Assembly: GCA_025200525.1 (NCBI GenBank)
Contig: CM045759.1
Span: 3,906,001-3,970,000, forward strand
Length of the DNA stretch: 64,000 nt
From: Camellia lanceoleosa
Lineage: Eukaryota > Streptophyta > Magnoliopsida > Ericales > Theaceae
Direction: 5' to 3'
Numbering within the stretch: position 1 is the stretch's first letter; each line of letters starts with the position of its first letter. The notes under the pieces were generated by a model. That model was not told the origin of the DNA. It saw only the letters and a list, made by a program, of their open reading frames with translations, and did not search any database. This document shows, in pieces, positions 37,531 through 50,500 of this stretch. The position numbers and the translations under genes were made by a program.

Positions 37531-40500
37531 ATGAAAGGGGAGAAGAAGAAGAAGATGTCGACTGACAGACACGCTTCTAGCAATCCCACACCATCTGCTG
37601 AAGAAAACGCCATGTAAGACTTCTATAGTCAATGCGCATATACATATATGTATTTGTATGTATATGTTTTGATAATACTCATTCTATGTTGTGCATTGAC
37701 ATTTTTGATGTGAATTATTTGGTGTCATGATTCGCATTCAGTTGTTATGTAGATGGTAGGTTTTGAGCGAAGAATCGAGAACGAGAGTGAAATTTTTGAA
37801 GAATTAGTTTGGTGAAAAAAGTCATAAAAACTCATTATTTTCATATTATTTTATGTTCCAGTGGGTTGGAAATAATTTTTGAAAATTTAAAATATATTTT
37901 TGGTATTCATTTTTTTTGTCAATACTAGTTTCTAATTTTTGGTGTTTATGGCTTTGGAGTAGTAAGCAATTCTTGGTTGATTTTGATCTTTTCCTTTTCT
38001 TTCGATTTCAGTTAACAAGTTTGGATTTTTGCTAATTTTTCTGGCTTCGAGACTCTGTAGGCATGACTAATGGCTGTGTTTTGATATAAAACAGTTGCGA
38101 AAAATTTATGGGGAAGATACATGTTATTGGGTGGTTGTTGTAATGGAGCTTGTGGCTAATTCATTATGCTCCTGTAATAAAATTAGGGATAGAATTTATT
38201 CTAATTTATATTAACAAACAGAATAGGCTGTAGGAACTCATGTTTCTCGGTAACAATCTTGTGTACTTTATCTAGGATCATTGTTTTGTTTGATTTGTAG
38301 TAGTTTTTTAAGAAATTTCCACATCTTAGCAGAGAATGAAATGGTGGGTTTAGAGAGGGGGACTTCTATTTATTTATTTATTTTACTTGTAATGTCAGCA
38401 TAACACCAAATGTGCTTGCTTTTCCTTTGTGTTTGTGCATTTGTTTGGGTATGTATTACATTTGACGTTTGCTTGCAATGTAGTTATGCTGGTCATGTAA
38501 TTGTGTTCAATTGCTGAACCTAATCTTTGTGAACCTTGGTTTTTAGCATGAACAAGGCGCGGCTTCTCGACTATACACGCTTTAAACTGGATTTTTACTT
38601 ATATTGATCTCTATGTTTTCTAATATAGGTTCCTTGATATACTGCATGAGGCTCCTTTATTTGGTCATCGGAAACCAACAAGCCTTGTCGGGAGTATTCT
38701 TTACTGTGTTTTATTGGCAAGTGTATATTATTCTTTTTTGGACTTTAAATGGGCATATGATATTCTTTTCGTTGCCTGTTTTGTTATTTTTGTATTGATA
38801 TTGATTGCATAAATTAAGTTTGGTTTCTGTTCTTCTTTAATCTAGGCAGGTTATGCCATTTTGGCTGCGGGATCCCCATGGATTTTTCATCCAATAAAAG
38901 CAATGGTTTCTCAATTACTTTGCAGTTGTGATGTTGTTCTTTTGATTGTCACAGGTTCTTTCCTCAGGATCCTCCATATTCATTCATAATTACGTTAGTT
39001 TTTTTCTTTGATAAATGTCTTCATCAGATTTAATAGCTAGTTCGATTTGATTTGCAGGAGACTAAGTTATTTGTCTTTTATGAGGACATAATATATGCCT
39101 TAATCCACACCTTACACATTTGGATTATAGTTTCTCAACATCTTGGCAATTTGTGTAGCTAAATCCATCCATCTCATCTATGAATTTTATTTTGAAGAAA
39201 ACCAGGTTAATTAATTAATAATGATTGTGGAGAGGAGCTACATACATATTTTAGGCATAGACAGAGGCAGACATTTTAGGATTGATTAGGGCTTGGTTTT
39301 TTTTTTTGGTGTCTATCTTAAGTTTAGGCTGTAACGCTAATTTTTTGTCTTATTTTTAGGCTTTAACTTAGAGGTTAATTATTATTATTTTCTTTTGCTT
39401 CCTCAAGTGGATTGTCTACAAATATAGGCTTCTACAGAAATTTTTAACCTCTCTCCTCTCTCTCTCTAGCACCTGCCTCCCCTCCTTTCCTTGTCTTCTT
39501 CCAGTTTTTGATGCCGTCCTTCTTTCCTCCTTTTTTTCTTTCTTTCCAACAGTGTGACACCAATAGGCTTCTTTAGGTGTTACATTTTCCAAGTTTTTAA
39601 ATGCCATATGTTTCCTTGAAGATTAGTTATGCCATATTTCATTTTCATGATATAATATCTTACGAGCACAAATTTTAATTGCAGTGACTTATTTATTTGA
39701 TGTTGTTGCACCTTATGTACTTCTAAGTGATTCCTCCATATATCCTATATCTATATATGGAGAAGAAATCATGTAACGAAGGGGATTCTTATTTGTACTA
39801 ATTTTACTTCAAAGTTCGAAATTGGATCGAGAATGAAGAAGTTAACAATACTTTTTTTATCTTTTGAGTTGTTCTTCCAGATTTGTCACTCTCAAGATCT
39901 TAATGTTTTAAAAGACATGGATTCTAAATTGGGGCCTTGATAACAAATTTTCACCTTATATTCCTCAAATACTGCATGCATGTACTAAACCAAACCAAAC
40001 CAAACCAAACCAACTAAGCCTTGTGTCCCAATCAAGTGGGGTCGACTACATGAGTCTTTTTTCGCCATTCTACTCTATCAAGGGCATGTATTGCCACTAC
40101 TTAAATTTTAAAAATATATTTGTAAATGGATTAAACAAAGATAAAAGTTGGACGTGATTAATGATAAAACTCACAACTTTAAAAGAACTTGGTATAAATA
40201 CCATCTCTCATTGGCTCTTAATTTTATAATGTTTGTAGTTTATCGGATTGATAGTTATCTTCATTTGGTAACCAAATTCTGAAAGCATAGTTTATCATGC
40301 AAAAATTATATAATAAGGATCTTGTTGCTGATTTCCCTTTAATTTAAATTCTGAAAGCATAGTTTATCAGTGCAGTTTAGTTCTTCCTTGACTGATTTCC
40401 GTTTAATCTAACTTCATTGGTCCTACTTTTTGGTTCTGATGTCTCATATGTTTTTGCTCAGTATTTTATGGTTATTAGTATGTTTGGCATTTTAGATTAC

Positions 40501-43500
40501 AGATAATTCATTAATAATCACATTTACTGCAATTTCAGGCATCTTTCAGCAGTATCTGGTGTACCAAGTCCAGAAAATACGATTGCAGGTTTTTTCTTCT
40601 TTTTTTTTATTCATTATTTTGTTGGTGTAATCTACCACATGCTTAGTAGTTGAATTGAAGTGCTGGGTGATATTCACAATTTACTGTCTTTTCCTTTGTA
40701 TATGTAATGGTACTATCGCCATTACTTGGAAGACAAATTGGAGAAGCTCAAGAACATCACTCAACTTTTTCTTATTGTGGGAACTATTTCTTTATTGTTA
40801 TTATGAGCACTTGAGGTGGATTTGGGAGGTGATAGGCACTGAGCTGGCAAGGGAACAACAAATGTGGAGGAGAGAGGCAAGGTAGCTTTAGATAGAAAGA
40901 GGGTGGTAGTGGAGAGAGAGCTCTTAAGCTTGCTAGAGGGGGCTTGAAGCCTGCTTGTGTCTGCATGCATGGGGAAAGGTCCCTTTTATACGATGGTTGA
41001 ACCATGGAGGACATCTCACGCCGGCCATGTGGCTCATCGCTCTTGGTTCGATGATCCAGTGGTTTCAACTATCCACTAGCGCTGTTAGGTCCTGGGATAT
41101 GTATCGTGGAGGTTGTAGTAGGTAGGTATTGATAAACATCGGGGAATGTGTCATAAGTTGAAGAGTAATGCGGCTTCATGAAAGTGATATCATGAAAAGC
41201 TTCATGAAGCTTTAAGAAATAATCTAGTGTGGTAGGCAGCAAACAAGAAAAGCAACTTACTTTAATGTAAGTTTGTTTTAATTTTGAAGTCTTAGTTTTG
41301 CAAATAGCATAAACTTAGTTATGTCTTATAGTGCTCTATGATGGATAAGTTGTAACTTAATGTATGTGATTGCATAACATATAATAAAACACCACAAACT
41401 AATCTAATGGTGGAGAATTTTCATGAAGCTTTTCATGATATTTTTTTCATGAAGCTTAGCATTACTCTAAGTCAAAAGAGGTAGGTAAGATACATCATTT
41501 GAGATATAACATGTCTTGGTCAAAGTCCCTATCTCTCCAAATTGGTCAAGGTGGGGCTGCCCAAGGGGGTGACCAAGCAATCCTAACAATCCATTGACTT
41601 TAGCCTCCAAACCATAGCTTCTCCAGTGATCCTGAGCAGATGTCCTACGCCTTACTTTCGTCTTAGGTTTAACACAACAAAACTAGGTATAGGTTGGATA
41701 TCTTCTTGTGGTAGGTTGCTCATTGAGGCCAATCGAGGAGTGAACTGTTGTCTAGGGGTGTACACGGGTCGGTTTGGGTCGGGTTAGACCTCTATCCACT
41801 ATTGAACCGGAATAATGCAAGTGGATTGAAAATCAACCGCTGCTAACTGGATTTGTTGTCTAAACCGCCAGATGATTTTTCGGTTTAACGGTCATGTTCA
41901 GATCGGTTACGGGTTGGGCCTTCATGTTTGGGCCTTTATGAATTAATATTATTTTTAGCCCCCATTACCCCAATATTTTTCAAAATTTTCTTTCATTTTT
42001 GTGCCATTGTGACTAAAGTGTGTCATCCTTTTGATTAATTGCTCTATCTTGGTTTGATGACAAATATCTCATCAAAGAAGTAATTGGAAGTAACAAAAGA
42101 TAACCTGAAAATCGCTTTGGTTGCATTGTAAAAAGTTTTAAGAACTTTAAAAAAATTCTGCAATTATTCCAATCTTGCTGTTGGAGATCTCCTTGATTTC
42201 TTCCTCCCATTTACCCCATCCCCATCCCCATCCCCATTCCCATCCTCATTCTTATCTTCATCCCCAAACACTTGCCCATCTCCATCCTTACCCTCGCAAC
42301 GCTTGAAGTAAGCTCGGTAATTAGAGTCCTCGTCCTCTAATCTCTCAAAAGCCTTTTCAAACTTTTCAGTAGCTTCCAACATTAGGTAGGTGGAGTTCCA
42401 CCTAGTTGGCATATCAAGACACACAAGACTTTTCGACACAATTTTTTGTTTCTCAACACACTTCTTAAAAACTTCATATCTATTGGGAGAGGACCTCACA
42501 TACCTCATAGCTTCACAAACTCTAGCAATGGATGTATGAAGCTCTTTCAAACCATCTCCCACTATAAGGTTTAGAATATGCGCACAACAACGCATGTGTA
42601 AGAACTCATGCCCCAAAACAGTCCCTTTCCAGTCCCTTGTTTTCCGCTTTAAAAACTTAATTGTGGTGTTGTTGGAACTAGCATTGTCTACAGTCAATGT
42701 AACTATGCTACCAATGTTTCATTCGAGTAAGCACATTTTAAGTTTTTTACCAATTGTCTCTTCTTTATGATCCTCCACTTGACCAAAGTTTATGATTCTT
42801 TTTTGCAATTTCCAGTCATCATCTATAAAGTGGGCTGTGAGACACATATAGTTTAAGTTCTGAATTGAGGTCCACGTGTCAATGTTAAGGCAAATCCTAC
42901 ACCCTTTTAATACTTTCCTCAACCTATTCCTCTCATTGTAGAAAATCCCTACAATGTCTCTAGCAATGGTAACACGAGATGGAATGTTCTTAAACTTTGG
43001 TTGCAAAACGGCGCAAAATCTCTTAAACCTTTTACCTTCCACAAACCTAAAAGGTAATTCATCAAGCACTATCATCTCAGCAAGAGCTCTTCTTGTAACT
43101 TCTACACTCAAGCTCGTTGCCACAAGATTAACACCCTCATCTCAATCTTTTTTGGACTGAAAAGACAAAGTTTGTTTTCCATTATTATCCACATCTCTGC
43201 GAGAACATAGTCAAGTGACTCAACAAGTTGCGTGTTCCATGCCCTTCGAATCGGCCAAATACTCCTTTTGACAATATTTACAAACAGCCCTAGTTACCCC
43301 ATCTTCAGACTTGATTTTATCAAAATGATCCCATGCCCTTGAAGGTTTTCTCCCAATACCTTTTGCAAAGTTTGTTTTCCATTATTATCCACATCTCTGT
43401 GAGAATATAGTCAAGTGACTCAACAAGTTGCTTGTCCCATGCCCCTTCGAATCAACCAAATACTCCTTTTGACAATATTTACAAACAACCCTAGTTACCC

Positions 43501-44555
43501 CATCTTCAGACTTGATTTTATCAAAATGATCCCATGCTCTTGAAGGTTTTCTCTTAGTACCTTTCACACGCACCTTAGGTGGTTTTAAAGGATTATCAAT
43601 AGGGTCTTAGATAGTAGAAGGGGGAATAACAGTAGCATCCTGGGCAGTAGGTTGATTTGGATGATCCATTATCTATTACAAAGATTACATGAACAATTTA
43701 AAAGCAATGATACAAAAACATGACAAACTTAAACAAAAATCATAACAGCAGTTAAAAAATAATACACATTTTGATTTTTTTTTTTAAAACCAATTCCTAA
43801 AAACTGAAAAAACAAAAAACTAAGACTATTTTTTCAAAACTTATAACCCAACAAATAAATATATTTGATTTGTCTAAACCAATTACAAAAAATATATGAA
43901 GTTCAATGTAATCATAACTTGTAGCTCAATGTATTTTCAAACAGAACTTGAACAAATCAGCAAAGATTATGCTTTCAATACCTTTAATTTGAATAAAGAA
44001 CACATTAAACAGAACAATCAATATGAACAGAAACATTTAAAACCTTTACTTAATATCTAACCATCTAAAAAAATACAAGTCAACTTAAGTGAGTAGATCG
44101 AAAATACAAAAAAACAAAAAATCAACCTTTCGCATCCAAAACATGTTTTCTTGCCAAGTGGCCATGGTATTAGAAATAGTGATGTTCAGATTAAGGGCTT
44201 AGCAGATTCAACTTCCAATGTGGCAACATCCAATTACTTACAAACCAGAAATAAATAAATTGTTATTGGAAACTGAAAAATTTAGCACCATCATATTCAG
44301 TTCTTATGAAACAATTATCAAATACATATATGATATCTACCATATTTTAGCACTAAAAAAAACCAAAATCTTGAAAAAAAAAATAGTACTAATCTATTTG
44401 AAAAATCTTTCTGTTTCTATATTTGGAAAAAAAGTTTTTCCCAAATCACTCTTCAATTTTCCGGAGAAAATCCTAGTTCATGTACAGAGACAGTGAGGAG
44501 AGAAAAACAGAGAGTGCGTAGGTGTATGTATGTAATACATGTGTGTGTTTTTAAT

Positions 44556-44599
<44 letters not shown>

Positions 44600-47500
44600 A
44601 TTTGTGAATGGGTTGGAAGGTTTGAGTAAAAATTATTAAAACAGTGATGAACCATTAACAAAAAAATTACAAAATTTTCGTAAAATTGTACCTGGGGTTT
44701 GGTTAATCGTTGAGTCGAGAACTTTGAAACTTCAATACTTCGAAGTTATAGGGTTTTCTTCATCAATAGCCTTGAATCAAAGAGGGTTTTCATAGTTGAT
44801 CTTCAATATATCGAGTATTTAGGGTTTGAAATTAAAGATTGAGTTTAGATTTAGGGGTGAAACCATTAGAGAAACTATGGATGCATTAGGGTTTCAAAGA
44901 GAAACAGAGAGAGGATTCCTGAGAGAGAGAGAGAGAGAGAGAGAAAAAACTTGGGAAATTTATGAAGAAAGTGAGAGCCTGAGAGATATAGAGAGAGAGA
45001 GAGGAAAGGGTAGGTGGGTGCTCATCATCATCTACCTGCTGTTTGAGTTTTTTGAGATACAAGATGGTTTGAAATCTGTGACTATGAGAGAGACCATCAT
45101 CATCTATCTGCCTTTTGAGTTTTTTGAGATACAAGATGGTTTGAAATCTATGACTGAGAGAGAGAGAGAGAGATAGAGATGAAAGGGGGGTTGGTGAGAT
45201 CATCATCATGTTCTGTCTTTTGAGTTCTTTGAGATAGAGAGAGATGTCTGTAAATGTGAAGAAGGGGAAGAGATAAGGGTGTTGGAAGTTGTGTGTAATC
45301 TGTCAAACCAATTAGATAAATACATGTGGCACCATCATCAGAATTTTGCATCATTATTAGTAATATACGGTCGTTCGGGTTTAGTTATTTTTAATTATGC
45401 AGAACCGAAAACCGAATTTAAGCTCGAAACCGTCCGTGATGTCTTCGGGTCAGTCGGTTCGGGTCGGATTTGTCGGATGATTTGGTTGCTTGAACACCCC
45501 TATTGTTGTCCTAGAGATCATTGACATGGACTACTCAAAAAAACTGCGTGCCCTTTTGGTAGCTGATCCATGTTACTGATCAAGGGAGCCAGGGTGGTGA
45601 GCTCTCCTTTGAGGGCTGATCAGGTTACCTTACCAGTCGAGGGGGCAAGTGCCCTTTTTGGCAGCTAGTCGATGATACCAATCAAGGGAAGACTTGTGGG
45701 TCCCTTATGCTTTTGTCCTTGGTCTTGCTTCATTTGAAGGTGCGAATGCAGTGATGCTCCATTGGACCATGTGTCGTTGCCTTACGAGGTTGACATGTGG
45801 CATCCTAAGGCCATCATAGAGGTGACGTTTCATGCTACATGGCAAAGTTGGACACTTGCACCTACTTCATGCTTTATTGTTCTTCAGATGATGATGGTAC
45901 TTATAATATGGTCTTTTGCTAATTGCTACCTGGATTGACTTTAAAAGTTGTTGATATGAGGGCATTGTAAGTTTCTTAATTTACCGAATCCTTTGGTCTA
46001 TTTTGATAATTTTGGCAATTGATGCTAAAATTAGTATTTTGAGGAAATATAGGCTAAAATGGTGTATACGTGGTTAAGTTAGAAGCAATTTGGAATTGTT
46101 GTAAAATAGCTATTTTTACATTCTTGAATATCACTTTCTGGGTTCATTTTTTTTTTTCCTTTTTTGCTAAGTTCACAAATGGGTTGGATACCTCTTTGCT
46201 TGCCTCACATGTAGAGTTCCAATTACATTGATTATGGACCATGGCCTAGTAGGGCCATGTTGTCCATATAGACACATTAGGGGCTTGATGGAATTGAATA
46301 TTAGGGGAATATTAGGAGCTCAATTTTCCTTTCCTATAATAAGAAATTGATCAAATAAGTGTAGGTATATGATCCATATGGACACATTTCTCTTGATAAA
46401 ATAGTAAGGGTTATTTACACCAAGACCCCATCAACTATTAACGAGTATCACTTTACCCCCCCTCGTTTATGAACCTGTACATTTTGACTCCCTTAACTAT
46501 AAAAATGTATCATTTTCACCCGCTGCAGACCCCTTTTAGACCACCTCCAAAAGGGATGTATACAATAGTTGAGGGGGGTCAATATGTGCGAGTTTATAGA
46601 TGAGGGGGTAAAGTGATATTCGCTAATAGTTGAGGGATCTTAGTGTAATTGACCCCAATAGTAGTTGGAATTTTGTTGAGTGTGAGATAGTTATGAACAT
46701 GATTTTTTGGCATGAATGACAAAAATGGGATTGACATTAAACCTAACCTTTAGGCTTGGAAAGATGGATCATACGAAAAAAAGAGAGGACATAGAATGAG
46801 AGAAAAAGAAAGTAGCTTCTCTATATATAAGGAGAAAGTAAGTAGAAGATAGGGAAAAGATCCAAAAAACAGGAAAACCAAATAGAAATAGGTGTTGTTA
46901 GAAAGAGCTATACCTCTCTGTTTTCAATGTGCATGGTGGATGAATCCATGTACACACTGTACATGAAAATAAATAAAGAAAACAAAAGAAAAGAAAAGAA
47001 ATCATATACAACAAATCACGACTTCAATTTCTACAAAATCAAAACAATCTTCAAGGAAAGGACCAAACTCTCAGCGAGCCAACAAAAGCGACCTGTGAAA
47101 GATATACCAATCATGTTATACCTCTCATCCTTATGAGAGGTTAAATACTACCATTGATGATTGCAGACTTGTACAACTTCATCCAACCACCCTATTTGGA
47201 AGGGTATGAGGAGAAAGACAGGCATTAGGTTGATTTTTTGTCGCTGGGTGGGTTCTACGCACATAAGTTCACGAAATTGTCTTTGTGCATGCAGGTGTAT
47301 GTATGAACCACATGTATGTATGCATGCGTATGTGAAACTTTATGGGCAGTACAGAAAGTGGGAAGGGTGATATTGTTCTATTAGTTCTCTGGTTTTGGGA
47401 TGTTGGGAAGTTGTCCTTATTAATGCAGCATGGATTGGATAAAATAAAATCATTTTTCTTCTAATCATGAATGAATGGCTTATGTTATATTAAGGGATGA

Positions 47501-50500
47501 AACTACTCCTGATCCACAATCAATTATTTTTTGGGGAGGAGAGGGGTAATTTATAGCTGGAACAAGGAACCAGATTTGTTTCTCTTATTGTGTATTGGTG
47601 TTGGGATCTCTAATACTTTTGTTAGCTTACTTAGATTAGATGTGAAATGCTCATCGATTTTGCAGGGTTACTATGTTTTCAGCCAGAAGTTGAAGCATGT
47701 TGTTCGCCTTCCATTTGCCACCACTGCATATGGTATGTATTTTAGTTCTTCATTATTGTTCCCACGGGTTTCATTTTCTCAACTATGATGGCGGTAAGAA
47801 ATCTTTTTTTAATGCTATATAGTTGAAAATATAGCACAATCAATTGTTGTAGGAAATTATATTCATGTTATTAGGTATCAAATTCGTATCTATGTTACTT
47901 GTTTGATCTTTACAATTTTGAAGATCTATTTGATGATGATAAAATACTGCAACAAACTTGCATACTTTGCTTTAGGAAATATGGGAAAAATTGCTTTTAG
48001 TGGATTATGAAGGTTGTACTTTGATGGTGAAATGGAATTATACTCTGATCGATAAATGTTTTAAAATTTTCATTGGCTTAAGCATACAATTTAGGGATCT
48101 CTTTGCACCAAAATCATTTGTTGCTCATTTATTTGTGTTAGCACGTGGTATTCTTAAAAAATTTATTGATAAGTAGTTAGTGTAAAAAAAATTATGAGAC
48201 CCAAGTTTATTTTCATCTTCTTGGACTAGAGGGCAGTTTCTTTCCTTTTCATTCTTCTTCTTTTCTTTTATTAAGTGAGGGTTGATTCTGTTGCGACTGG
48301 CTTCTGTTGTATTGGCGGTGTATGGGAATGAAATTTATAGGCTATTTTAGCCTCTTCAGAAAAAAAATCCAAAAAGTACTGTTGCAGAGGACTTCCCACA
48401 TGATGCACAGCTGTAACGGACAGAGGGTAAAATAACACTTTTGCCCTTTTAATTTTTGAGAACCCACAGCAGCAGCTACAATATACACGGGCATTTTGGT
48501 CATTTACTACCCCACATCATTTCAAATACATTTTTCAATACACCAATCTAACAAAAAATTCAACCCATCTTTCCAAGCACAAAAACTAAAATAGCCTACT
48601 AAAATAGCCAAATAGTCAAAAAGCCTAAAAAATAGCCACTTTCCAAACACCCATATTGTATCAATTTTTATTTTGCTTTCACTCGTTAGGGCAGATATGG
48701 CACTTCACCAATGTCATTTTTCTTTCTGGTTAACCCAATGTTCTAATGGTTTTTCACATCTCTTCATTAAATTCCATTGGCTTCCCGCCCCCGGCCCTCA
48801 CCAAAGTTTCATGGGAAATATTATGTGTTTCAAAATGAGAAATATCATTGATTCACTTATGACAGCTTTGGTTCTACTTAAACTATTTTTGCAATTTTAA
48901 TCATGGTTTTCAATTCCATCAACTTGGTCACAACTTCACATGAAATGTTAGGCAGTTCAAATGAGAGATGGTGTTTAATTTAAATAACAAAATGGCTGTT
49001 TCGTTTGTAAGTTTTTTTTTTTTTTAATACTCTCAAGTTAGGGTAGTTTTTTCATACAAGGTTATTGCACATGGTCTTACTTTTATTCTCAGGTTTGCAT
49101 CTGACATACGACTAACTAATTGTTCTGGGAACTTTGTCTTTTTGTAATAATTTATCTCAAATAGATTGGTTCATTGCCAGGAACTGCTGCAATGCTGCTT
49201 GTCATGGTGTGGAGGCCCCATATTAGTATTCTTTCTATCACAGTCTTACTCAGGTATGCACACACACCCCATACCTAAATAGCTGAAGATTTAATTATTT
49301 GGCTTTCTTGAGTTATGTGCATATTCAATTTGTTATGTTTTATTGTTTTACTTTTTTTTTTTTTTAATGTTTTTCCCAATAATCCGTTTTTCTATCTTAT
49401 GATGTTAGTACAAAGCTTTTTGGATTCTGTTTTACATAATTTAATAATGACTACATTAGATTCATAAATTTCATATTGTATATATATACAAGTGAATTTT
49501 TTAAAAATAAATATAGATATGTGATTATTCAATGAGTATTTAAGTTTGTGCAAGCATCAGAAAGTGATTCTTTTTATAATTTTCAACTTGGAAGATAATT
49601 GTTTTATGTCAGTTTGAAAGGAGAAAGGCCAATGTACTTTTATGTTGATTGTGTCTGAGTTGTTGCATCAATGCAGGCATAATTTTTTTTTACAAATGAT
49701 TAATTGTGTCTTGAAGGGGTGACCATTGGTTCAATGGTAAAACCTTGGCCTAATAACCTTGAGGTTATGGGTTCAAGTCTCGGGGAAACCACTTTGTGCA
49801 CTATGCCAGAAGTTAGGTGTGTGCCCAATTTTTCCCCTCCCAAACACACATTAATGTGTACTAATTGAGCGTTTTTTTAATTAATTTATTTATTATTAAT
49901 TGTGTCTTGAGTTTTTGCATCAATGCAGGCATAAGTGTCCTTATGAATGATTCATTAGGGCAACCTGAAAATGTTTGTTGTCTTAGTCTATTATTGCAAT
50001 CCACATGGCTTTTGATATTGAACTTTTGTGGAGTTTATTCAAGCAGTTCCAATTAAAGGCTATGACAAGGATTTTGTGGTTCCTGTTTTTTTTGGTCTAT
50101 GAAATCCTTACTATGTTATGAATGCAACACACCATTTGGTGTTTGAAGCTTTGTCATATTTTAATATTCCAACAATCACCTCCAAGGCTCCAATCACCAA
50201 TTAATTCAAGAGTTGTGTTAAGAGTAAACATAGTGAGATAGGATTTAGGATAGATAGTGTCTGCGATTATTTGTATGACAAAACATGAATCTTAGTTGTT
50301 GATGTTCGCTGGAGATTCAAATCAGCAGTTGCAAACATCACTCAGTGATATATTTGCATTGCATGTTGAATATTTCAGAGGACACTTGTGTGTTTTCAAA
50401 TTATACTGATTTTGATATTTTTTTTTGTTTTGTTTTTTCCATTAGATGAGTATTGCATTGACTATAGAACCCATTTTTAACAAAATTAGTGAGTTCACAC

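Larger units (their letters stand above)
41753..45502 (-). mobile_element. hAT transposon (Ac-like) with broken transposase, in FIP1 intron 4
   Basis: The element starts TAGGGGTGTACAC, and the reverse complement of its end starts TAGGGGTGTTCAA. The 8-bp target duplication is CTGTTGTC (41745-41752) and TTGTTGTC (45503-45510), one mismatch. Length is 3750 bp. A hAT transposase is encoded on the minus strand but is frameshifted and lacks its C-terminal dimerisation part. Subterminal DNA on both sides carries GGGTCGG/CGGGTC motifs, as in other hAT elements. Its insertion accounts for half of the 7077-bp intron. Confidence 0.92.

Noticed and set aside
41753..45502. Functional autonomous hAT transposon
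   Set aside because: Transposase is frameshifted and lacks the C-terminal dimerisation region.
49715..49800. Possible tRNA gene
   Set aside because: A and B boxes are present, but no acceptor stem or cloverleaf fits; the 16-bp target duplication shows it is a SINE.
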